Of a stretch of 64,000 nucleotides of DNA, positions 56,112 through 64,000 are shown piece after piece. Location: contig JALIGW010000142.1 in NCBI GenBank assembly GCA_023053685.1, positions 69,501-133,500 on the forward strand, read 5' to 3'. The position numbers and the translations under genes were made by a program. This stretch comes from Diadophis punctatus similis. Lineage: Eukaryota > Chordata > Lepidosauria > Squamata > Dipsadidae. A model generated the notes under the pieces. The model was given only the letters and a program-made list of their open reading frames with translations. It was not told where the DNA came from and did not search any database. Position 1 is the first letter of the stretch. Every line of letters begins with the position of its first letter.

Positions 56112-56930
56112 ATGGAAAATAAATAACACAATTATGAACCTCAGCAGCAGACTCACTTGCTAGAAATCTCCTTTGAATCTTGTCCAGAGAAACATTCCTT
56201 CCCTTTTCCTCTTGGATAAAACTTAGATGCACTTTTTGGGAAATCAAAAAGAAGCCCAGACCTTCAAAGTAGGTCTGTATTTGAGTGCATTTGTGTTTGA
56301 CTAAGTCCACAGACTAAGTCAAATGTTCTACTTACTATAGATTAAATCTCCAGAAAAATTTGAAGGAAGTAATATTTTTCTTCTAGGCAATGGAGACATC
56401 CAGACCGGCCTGACACATATTTTGTATTTAAAGGATGTATTTATTTATTTAATGTATGGCGATAGTACATTAACCAGGAGACTACAGTATTAATACAGAG
56501 TAGTTGTACTAGTCAGTTTGGTTCACGCATGCTTGCTTGCTACCAGAAATGCTCTGCAGGATGTGAATGGATGTGCCATTCTGCAGCATCATCTGGGGCT
56601 TTTCACTCCACCAATGTTGCATCATGTTCAGGCATCACATTTGGGCAGGTCTGATACTGGTTGGGTTCGTACTTCTGCACAAAGCACCATTATTTTTCCC
56701 ACCGAAGTGTACCTAATTATTTACTTGCATGTACCATGCTTGTGAACTGCTAGGTTGGCAAAAGTTGAGGGAAGTGACAGGAGCTCACCCCATCATGTGA
56801 TGCTAGGACTCAAACTAAAAAGTCTCGCACAGACTTTCTCCAGCATCTTTTAAACCACTGTGCCTCTTAAAAAGGCTGGAATAGTATGTGGAAATAGAAT
56901 TGGAAGAGAGGAGGAAAAGTTGCAACCTAA
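56112..56930. other. Unique sequence, nothing recognised
   Basis: A TATTTATTTATTTAATG run near 56438. The 99-codon minus frame (56011-56310) starts in the LINE tail and is not recognised. Confidence 0.5.
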
Positions 56931-56940
56931 ACAATGATCT

Positions 56941-57656
56941 TGTTCTGCCCCAGCTACGGACCACAAAGAATGCAGCCCACACAAAGTCTGTACAAACCTT
57001 AATTTACTAATTAAGGACTACTAATGAGCTTTCTTAGTAGTCGTCAAACACAAATACAGTTTAAAGCAGTCTTTTCTGAACACCGGCTGCTAATTCAACT
57101 TCAGTAACAGTCAGCATGAGTCCACGAAATACTAACTCAGTCTTACTTATTTACTCAATTCTGAGTAAACAGGATAACAGCAATCTTATGGTGGTTGGCA
57201 AAATGCCCAGAAGCAATTTCAGGAAAAATGCCAAGAGAGAGAATAAGAGCCGATCAGACGTTTCTGGAGTCAAGACACAAAAGAATATGAACGAAGTTGT
57301 TTCCTGCAAATTGGCTCCTTCGTCATCATCCCTTAAATAGGCTAGGGGAGTGGCCAATTAGCCCCAAGCCTTACTCCCGAGGAGACCTCCTCCTGAGGAA
57401 CCATTCCTGCCTTTTGGCAGCTCTGCATGCCCGTGCATTGAGAATAGGTTTCTCCTCTTCTTCCTCATCACTGATGGGAGCTTCTGGAGGTTCTGAAGGC
57501 CCTGGCTGAATCTCTGCCTCTGGCACTGAGTCCTCTCCAGCCTCCTCACTGTCCGACTCGGGTGCCAGCTGCACAGGCCGCTGGCACATCACCACATCAG
57601 CCTCTTCGCTGTCAGAATCAGCTACCAGCTGCACGGGCTGCTGGTGGGCCACAACA
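56941..57656 (-). mobile_element. Solo LTR (family D), 716 bp
   Basis: A perfect TSD gatct (56936-56940, 57657-57661). In reverse complement it begins TGTTGTGGCCCACCAGCAG and ends GGGGCAGAACA. TATA-like TATTTAAGG in the sense direction at about 57337. The first 120 bp contain a 57-bp direct duplication (57537-57650), so the accidental minus frame reads VQLVADSDSEEA and VQLAPESDSEEA, followed by an acidic stretch. The acidic frame is not treated as a protein. No internal coding region remains. Confidence 0.85.
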
Positions 57657-57661
57657 GATCT

Positions 57662-58155
57662 GGTAAATGAAATCTGAGTGCAAAGTAGGCATGAGAATGA
57701 AGAAAGTACCTCAGAAAGGACTTGAACCTCAGTTTTTGAGAGAATAAAAGCAACTTTTGATAGAATACTCCCAAGGCAACCTGATTAGTATTAATTAAAA
57801 AAAACATACACCACCTTCCTCTATCACCAAAATAAATCCAAGGATGCATATCAATGTTGAAATGCAATGGCAAATGGTAAGTGGCCTTCAAAGCATCATA
57901 TTCAGCCTCCAAAAATTATTTGAAAGCCTATGGAAATGGTGGATCAGTCATGGGAGGCTTTCTGGCATGAAAAAAACTGCAGATTTGTTTTTTAGATGGT
58001 TCCTTTACCTGTGCAATAAATGAGTGGATGGGGGAAAAGGGGACTGGAATCTCTGATCCTACCCTCAGACAATCAAACTCGCATGCATAGATCTCTATGC
58101 ATTTGCTGCTGAATCAGGTGCTTATAATATGTAGGTTGACATATCATGTACTATA
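57662..58155. other. Unique sequence, nothing recognised
   Basis: A 96-codon minus frame (57622-57912) is not recognised; part of it lies in the LTR edge. Confidence 0.45.
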
Positions 58156-58163
58156 GTCTGGAC

Positions 58164-58548
58164 CAGGGGTGGGCAACTATGGTCATTTTTAGGACCTGTT
58201 GACTTCAACTCCCAGAATGCCAGAGCCAGCCATGCTGAATAAGAGCCGAGGTGGCACAGTGGTTAGAGTGCAGCACTGCAGGCTACTTCAGCTGACTGCT
58301 AGCTGCAGTTCAGCTGTTCAAATCTCACCGGCTCAAGGTTGACTCAGCCTTCCATCCTTCTGAGGTCGGTAAAATGAGGACCCAGATTGTTGGGGGCAAT
58401 ATGCTGAACTCTGTAAACCGCTTAGTGAGGGCTATAAAGCACTATGAAGCGGTATATAAGTCTAAAATGCTATTGCTATTGCTATTGATACGGGATTCTG
58501 GGAATTGAAGTCCATAGGTCATAAAATGGCCATAGTTGCCCATCCCTT
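58164..58548. mobile_element. Palindromic hAT MITE opened by a SINE
   Basis: A perfect TSD gtctggac (58156-58163, 58549-58556). The left end CAGGGGTGGGCAACTATGG and right end CCATAGTTGCCCATCCCTT (final G lost). The SINE at 58243-58487 separates the arms. Confidence 0.92.
58243..58487 (+). mobile_element. tRNA-derived SINE nested in a hAT
   Basis: GAGCCGAGGTGGCACAGTGG start, GTTCAAATCTCACCGG box B, tail AAATGCTATTGCTATTGCTA. Well preserved and therefore among the younger copies. Confidence 0.93.
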
Positions 58549-58556
58549 GTCTGGAC

Positions 58557-59529
58557 TCTTAGAGACCTGGAGATGGGACAAAGGATGTGTGATAACCTTA
58601 GGAACAAGGGCAATGGTTAAAGCTCCTCTGTGGAAGTTTATCATCTACCTCAAGGCAATTTCTAGACTGGGAAATGCCTATCATATGCACATAAGATACT
58701 TTTAAGATATCCTTATTTTTCTGCTTCTCAGCAGGAGATTGTGCTTCTGGCACAGTCTGAATAAGTAATTTTGGAAGGGAACAGTACTCTGTGTTTTTCT
58801 GTGTAGGCAGGATTCCATAATTGGAATGAATCACCATGTGGAAATGAGATTTCGAAAAAAAGAATCAAGTTGTATTTGCAGAGAGTCCCAGATCAATGTA
58901 CAGCCTGTTTGCCAATCATAAGTAATGAAAAATAACAACTCATGGCCTCTCTGAATTCAAACCCTTCTTGCAGATGATAGGGTTGCTCGTGGAATAAATA
59001 CTATATATAAGTCACTGTGTGTGTGCGTTTGTGTGTGTATCTCTCTCTCCCCCCAGATATAAACAATACACTTTCAGTCTTTTTTGGTAGTTTTATGAAT
59101 AGATATCAATTTTATATGAGTTAAAACTGTATGCTTCCTCTGAGCTGAAAACCATACAATTAGGCATATTATTGTGTATAGGCCAACCTTTTGAAATATT
59201 TTTTTATATGGCTGCACTGTGAGAGGGGAAATGTATAATCACAGGAGTGCTGGTAGAATGCAATAGCCAGAGTCTCAATTCATAGTTGCCTGAGCTGTAC
59301 CATAACACAAACGAGCCTGCAAAGGAAAGATTAGATTAGAACTCAGCATGGCTTTGATTTCATCCTATAGCATTCAGTAGTTAGTTAGAATGTGTAAAAC
59401 AGTGGATTCTGGTTCCTGGAACATATCTTCTTTTATTCTTGCATGAGTGGGTGTTCTAGGAATGGTTCTTCCATTTCTGGAATAATTTCTTTTCCAGAAC
59501 AGGAAATTATATGCAATGTTTTGGATATG
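58557..59529. other. Unique sequence, nothing recognised
   Basis: A GTGTGTGTGCG / CTCTCTCTCC run at 59017-59055. No gene recognised. Confidence 0.5.
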
Positions 59530-59537
59530 GTTCAGCC

Positions 59538-59887
59538 CAGTGGTGGGTTTCTACCAGTGCGGTCCGGTGCGTAGCTCCGGTAGGGAGCGGCCGATTGCGC
59601 AATTTGCAGAAAATCGCTCCGGTGCCGTCTTTGCCAGTCCGTCGCACGCGTCGCCATCTTTTAAAAAAAAATGGGGGGGGTTTTGCTTCTGCACATGCGC
59701 AGAAGCAAAATCTCGCCGAAATCGCACGATGGGACGCACGCGTGAGATTTCGGCGAGATTTTGCTTCTGCGCATGCGCAGAAGCAAAATCGCATGAGGGG
59801 GTGCATGCGTAGCGAGCGTGTGCATGCACAAAACGTGGAGATGCGCGTGCAGCGCACCGGTATCGGGAAGTGAGCAACCCGCCCCTG
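59538..59887. mobile_element. hAT non-autonomous element with internal long inverted repeat
   Basis: 350 bp with flanks gttcagcc and gtccagcc (59530-59537, 59888-59895), one mismatch. Ends CAGTGGTGGGTTTC and ACCCGCCCCTG. TTTTGCTTCTGC...GCAGAAGCAAAATC occurs twice as its own palindrome (59681-59712, 59758-59790), separated by inverted TCTCGCCGAAATC/GATTTCGGCGAGA. Frames of 98-159 codons over it are artefacts. Confidence 0.92.
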
Positions 59888-59895
59888 GTCCAGCC

Positions 59896-60658
59896 CTGAA
59901 ACAAAGTGATGTTGGGCCTGTTGTGAGTTGGCAAGGGAATCTGCAATCCGAAGAGGCCAATGCAGGGGCAAGGCTTCCCAGTATATTTTCTAGAAGAAGA
60001 GATCTAGCAGAGGGAGAAGGTGGAGGTGGAGGTGAAAATGGAGGTGGAAGTCCAGTCTCAGAGGGATTCAGTTTAAGAACAATCCTATCTATCAGGGAGG
60101 AAGGGTTAGGAACAAGTTTAATGCCAGAGCAGACAAGCATTGCCTGTGAACCTGTCTGTAATCCATTTAAAGACGTTTAACAAAAGTTAATGTGTTCCTT
60201 GTTGAACCAAGTGATTGCCTTGTCCCTTTCTTCTCCACCTAGTTATGCTGCCTGAGAAACAAAGAAATAAAGGGGGAAAGGAAAAGAATGTCTAAGCCAG
60301 AAAAGGGTTTAGTGGCAACAGCAAGACAAATAGAATCTGCAGAACTCTCCCAGAGTTAATGGGCTTTTACTTAACTTTTAAGCAACAAAAAGATTATAAG
60401 AAAAGGACTCCCACAGCCAGGAGCATATGCAGCCGGGATAGTCTGTTATTTTTCTCCACCATCTCTGCTTTCCAGGCTGAGTTTTTGAGCTTACAATTTT
60501 GGTGAGAAAGATGAAAAGCAGATCTAGGAATGTTGGAGATGTGCTTTAGCAGGTGGTTAGTTCTGTTGTCAAGACAGATGATCCTACAGCACTGCTGAGC
60601 GTGATTTGGATGCAAAACACAGGTTTTTTTTCAACAGGCATCCTTTGCGGGGTTCTTT
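59896..60658. other. Unique sequence; one gly/glu-rich frame of doubtful meaning
   Basis: A plus frame over 59896-60180 (GGGGGENGGGSPVSEGFSLR region) remains open past the hAT, but lacks splice signals or homology I recognise. A chance frame over GGTGGA repeats (60021-60053) is the simplest reading. Confidence 0.4.
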
Positions 60659-60661
60659 GTA

Positions 60662-61042
60662 CAGGTAGTCCTCAACTTACGACCACAATTGAGCCCAAAA
60701 TTTATGTTGTTAAGTGGGTTTTGCCCCATTTTATGACTTTTCTCGCCACATTTGTTAAGTGAATCACTGCAGTTGTTAAATGAGCAACATGGTTGTTAAG
60801 TGAATCTGGTTTCCCCATTGACTGTGCTTGTCAGAAGGTTGCAAAAGGGGATCACGTGATTCTGGGACACTGCAACCGTCATAAATGTGAGTCAGTTGTC
60901 AAGCATCTGAATGTAAATCACATGACCATGGGGATGCTACAATGGTCATAAAGTGTGAAAAATGGTCATCAGTCATTTTTTTCAGTGCCATTGTAACTTT
61001 GAAAGGTCACTAAGTGGACTGTTGTAAGTCAAGGACTACCTG
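60662..61042. mobile_element. Pogo/Tigger-like non-autonomous element, best copy
   Basis: 381 bp, TA-flanked (60660-60661, 61043-61044), with ends CAGGTAGTCCTCAACTTAC and GTAAGTCAAGGACTACCTG. Internal TTGTTAAGTGAATC repeats. No transposase. Confidence 0.9.
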
Positions 61043-61044
61043 TA

Positions 61045-61520
61045 CTATGGCAAGTACACTGATACACTGATTAATTTCAGGACTTCCAATAGATGAATGG
61101 CCTTGGCTTGGATTGCATTCTTGGTCAGTAACAAGTTTTCTTACTAGGCTACTATGCACAGCTAGGAAGGATAATGAACTTTATTCTTATCCCCAAGAGC
61201 AACCTGGAGGAAAATTTTGCTGGTGGTCTCATTGCCCCTGTATTACTTCTGCCTCCTGGAGATTTTCCCCAAAGACCCTGTTGATATCCCCTAAGAAACT
61301 AGAGTAGTTCCAGGAATCTCTGGTTACCTCTAGCTGGAATGACATCTACTCTAAATATAATCTACCTCTTAGAATTTTTGTAGGAATAAAATGGGAGGAA
61401 ATTCAACTTTAATACACATATACATAAATAATAAGAATGTTTAGAACTGCTACAAAAATTTAGACTACATCAATTTTTTGTAAAAAAAATTATACTTCGT
61501 GGAATAATTATTCCTGAACT
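61045..61520. other. Unique sequence, nothing recognised
   Basis: No feature recognised. Confidence 0.5.
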
Positions 61521-61528
61521 CCCTATTG

Positions 61529-62234
61529 CCATGATGGCAAACCTATGGCATGCGTGCCAGAGGTGGCACACAGAGCCCTCTCTGTGGGCATGCATGCCGT
61601 CACCAGCTGCTCTTCTGGGTTCCGTTGCAAGCATGCACACTGGCCAGCTGGTCCGGCACGCATGCGCACTGGCCAGCTGCTCTCTTCTGGGCATGCGCAC
61701 CAGAGGTGGGTTCCTGCCGGAGCTGTCCAGTGCGTAGCTCTGGTAGGGAGCGGCCGATTGCAAAATTTGCACGCAACCGCTCTGGAGCCCTCTCCGCCGG
61801 TCCATTGCATGCATTGCCATCTTTTTCTGAGAATTTTTGGCCGATTTTGCTTCTGCGCATGCGCGAAGCAAAATCGCACCAAAATCTTGCGCGCGTGCGT
61901 CCCCTCGCAAGATTTGGGGGAGATTTTGCTTCTTCGCATGCGCAGAAGCAAAATCACATGAGGGGTGCGCGCACGTAGTGAGTGCACGTGCGCCTGAAAT
62001 GTGGAGATGCGCGTGCAGCGAACCGGCACCGGTAAGCGAGCAACCCTACCCTGATGCGTGCGCCACAACCCAGAAGAGAGCAGCTGGTCAGCACTCATGT
62101 GTGCAACAGAACCCAGAAGAGCAGCTGGCTGCCACACGCCTGCACACTGGCAAGCTGCTCTCTTCCGAGTTCTGGCGCTCCGGCGCGTGCACTCCAGTTT
62201 CGGCACTCAGTGCCGAAAAGGTTAATCATCACTG
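61529..62234. mobile_element. hAT element containing another hAT
   Basis: Ends CCATGATGGCAAACCTATGG and AAAAGGTTAATCATCACTG, with flanks ccctattg and ccctatag (61521-61528, 62235-62242), one mismatch. Same family as 8859 and 51244. Opened by 61701-62053. The interior repeats AACCCAGAAGAG(AG)CAGCTGG several times (62068-62130). Confidence 0.88.
61701..62053. mobile_element. Nested hAT non-autonomous element (CAGAGGTGGGTTCC type)
   Basis: 353 bp, ends CAGAGGTGGGTTCC and CAACCCTACCCTG. Flanks atgcgcac and atgcgtgc (61693-61700, 62054-62061) match at six of eight positions, the differences being transitions. The interior has GCTTCTGCGCATGCGC and CAAGATTTGGGGGAG blocks as in 59538-59887. Confidence 0.85.
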
Positions 62235-62270
62235 CCCTATAGCATCCCCAATATACATATGTATAGATAT

Positions 62271-62473
62271 ACATATAACATATACAATATATATATACAT
62301 ATAACATATACAATATATATACATATAACACATACAATATATATACATATAACATATACAATATATATATACATATAACATATACAATATATATACATAT
62401 AACATATACAATATATATACATATAACATATACAATATATATATACATATAACATATACAATATACATATAAC
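62271..62473. repeat. AT-rich minisatellite with higher-order 74-bp period
   Basis: Eight units starting ACATATAACATATACAAT. Lengths in order are 26, 24, 24, 26, 24, 24, 26 and a partial 20 bp (starts 62271, 62297, 62321, 62345, 62371, 62395, 62419, 62445). So the array repeats as a three-unit block of 74 bp. The third unit has one variant base (ACACATACAAT). All Tyr/Ile frames over it are artefacts. Confidence 0.95.
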
Positions 62474-62560
62474 TTCCTCAAACTGAGCTCAATTCTTGGC
62501 AAGATGTCTGTGTTATAGAAGTGGTTTTCTGTTATATTTTTAATTTCATCTTTTTAATAG

Positions 62561-62774
62561 GCAGATAGGATGGGATACGGCAATGTTTATTCCTCTTCTG
62601 CTCAGCATGACACCAACTATGTGAATATCAGCATCCACAAGTTCAAGGGGTCAAAGAAAGGCAAGGTGGACAAAGTTGTACCCCTTTGATGTTGCCCTCA
62701 ACAAGGGCATGGTTGCATTTGATTGCTGCTTCCACCTCTGTGTTTACCTCCTTCCCCTGCAGACGTCACTGCAG
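62561..62774 (+). pseudogene. Possible exon or pseudogene fragment, unidentified
   Basis: After a T-rich tract and a TTTTTAATAG acceptor, a short frame reads MGYGNVYSSSAQHDTNYVNI, then IHKFKGSKKGKVDKVV and stops at 62689. In the next frame the DNA continues YPFDVALNKGMVAFD to a CTGCAG|GTGAAA donor-like site at 62775. A single-base frame change would make one open exon of 214 bp. I do not recognise the protein. Chance or a decayed gene piece are both possible. Confidence 0.25.
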
Positions 62775-64000
62775 GTGAAATAGGAAAGATGGACAGATAA
62801 TCACTCCATATAGTTCATGACTGAATCAAGAGACAAACCTGGATTTGCTCAAATTATTCTCGCACTCTGACCATTACACAACAGCATTAAACAATGTCTG
62901 ATCAATCTAATCTGAGATGATGCATAGCGACTGAAGACATTGCAACTTTAACAGAAGCAATTCATGTAGGGATAATACCGTTCTTAGTTAAATTTCCTTG
63001 CAATTGGTGTATATGAAGTAGATGATTAACTGTTCTAGAGTGGCTAAATTTATAGACAAAGATTATTGTGTAAGTGGAGGCCAAGGACTAATATCACTGG
63101 ACATTGTTTTCAGTACATTCTCCTTTCAGAAATTGGCTTTTTGAAATGCTGCTGCTGCTGTTGCTGCAGTGTGTAAGAGACATAAGCAATTCATGACCTT
63201 CCGACAACACTTTGGGAGGGAGGGAGAGAGGGAGGGAGAGAGAGAGAGGGAGGGAGGGAGGGAGAGTGTATGTGTGAGAGAGAGCTGTGATAATCTGTTG
63301 CAGAAAAAACAACAACACATCATTCTAGACAATACAGGTATTTTGTGGATCATGGGTATACTATAGTTTTTACACTGATGATGATACAGCCAACTGATCA
63401 CATCAAGAGTAAACCTTCCTTGTGCTGTATTAAAGGAAGCTGCCAAAAGACTTCTTAGTTATCCTGAAAAATTCAAAATATTTGTGGTTCCACATTGCCA
63501 ATTAATGTGCTTTGCCAATTAAAAAAATATGCTGGGATGAAGAAAATATGTTCCCCCCCTTCTTGTATCAGCATTACTCTGGTATGGTGCTTAAGAAGCT
63601 GAAAATACCAACTCATCAATCACTTATTTACATCTATAAACAACATTTTAAAGCCCCGTGAAATAATTTGAAAGGAAATAAATATTAAAAACTAATGATC
63701 CTCACTCTCTTGAGGTTTTTTGTTTTGTTTTGTTTTGTTTGTAAAATAGGAGATATAAAATGAAGCCCTGACTGTCTAATGATGTCATGATTGAGGAATT
63801 GCAATTGTGAAAAATATCAACATATACACACATTGTTTCTGAAGTCAAAGAAATACCCATTTCCCTCTCTCAGAAATAGCCAGAAGTTGAGGATTTTACT
63901 AATAACTAGGCTATTATTAACTAACTCCAGTTATTTTTGCTGCTGCTTGCTACAATACACAGGAGGAAATGGACAAAACGTGCAAAACAAGACTCTCCAG
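62775..64000. other. Unique sequence with purine and TTTTG microsatellites
   Basis: GGGA/GA array at about 63213-63285 and (TTTTG)n at 63718-63740. No gene recognised up to the window end. Confidence 0.5.

Noticed and set aside
57371..57652. Acidic 93-codon frame as a host gene
   Set aside because: It lies wholly within a solo LTR bounded by a perfect 5-bp TSD and owes its repeat to a duplication in the LTR.
59507..60180. Overlapping 98-159 codon frames as a gene cluster
   Set aside because: They cover a palindromic GC-rich hAT; frames are long on both strands because the DNA is CpG-rich and symmetric.
61470..62304. 227- and 155-codon frames as proteins
   Set aside because: They run through two nested hAT elements and differ in every copy of those families.
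62095..62502. Array at 62271-62473 as a CRISPR or a tyrosine-rich repeat protein
   Set aside because: There are no unique spacers between repeats and unit spacing is fixed; the frame is a satellite artefact in a vertebrate genome.

Overview
The window looks like repeat-dense, AT-rich intergenic or intronic DNA from a squamate reptile, most likely a snake. The evidence is a mix of repeats: Sauria-type SINEs, a second tRNA-derived SINE with a TTGCTA-type tail, CR1 3' ends, L3/CR1-type and L2-type LINEs, L1, an R4-type LINE with a restriction-like endonuclease, many short hAT elements with 8-bp target-site duplications (TSDs), and several palindromic TA-flanked MITEs. This identification is from memory of families, not from a search. 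I see no complete host gene, no tRNA or rRNA, no CRISPR and no bacterial feature. Most long open frames are accidental readings of microsatellites or old transposons.

Layout. 1-10 kb: a truncated hAT split by a solo LTR, a second solo LTR of that family in the other orientation, a SINE inside a palindromic repeat, a mariner fold-back, another solo LTR, a CR1 3' end and two L1 3' fragments. 10-20 kb: GAAA arrays, a diverged duplication interrupted by a hAT, and a mariner with an internal deletion nested in a palindromic repeat. 20-31 kb: microsatellites, SINEs, one candidate host exon on the minus strand (24078-24235), a long CR1 pol remnant, an L3/CR1 remnant and a 5'-truncated L1. 31.4-33.2 kb: the clearest repeat-free block and a plausible conserved non-coding region. 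33-43 kb: L1 endonuclease, L2-type and R4-type LINE remnants, a near-perfect palindrome, a solo LTR and a three-layer nested insertion. 43-54 kb: a pair of inverted LTR-like repeats, a TAA-rich array, a hAT inside a CR1 tail, an L1 RT remnant and next to it a degenerate Ty1/copia integrase. 55-64 kb: an L3/CR1 ORF split by an L2-type LINE, another solo LTR, nested hATs, an AT-rich satellite with a 74-bp higher-order period, and a second weak candidate exon.

The genes do not work together here; the content is a layered record of insertions. Several insertion sites are defined to the base by TSDs, which gives a relative order of activity: many hAT copies are younger than a CR1 and hold younger SINEs, LTRs, TA-flanked MITEs or other hATs. 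The items most worth checking are the candidate exon at 24 kb, the copia integrase remnant, the mariner fold-back, the five solo LTRs, and the repeat-free block at 31.4-33.2 kb.
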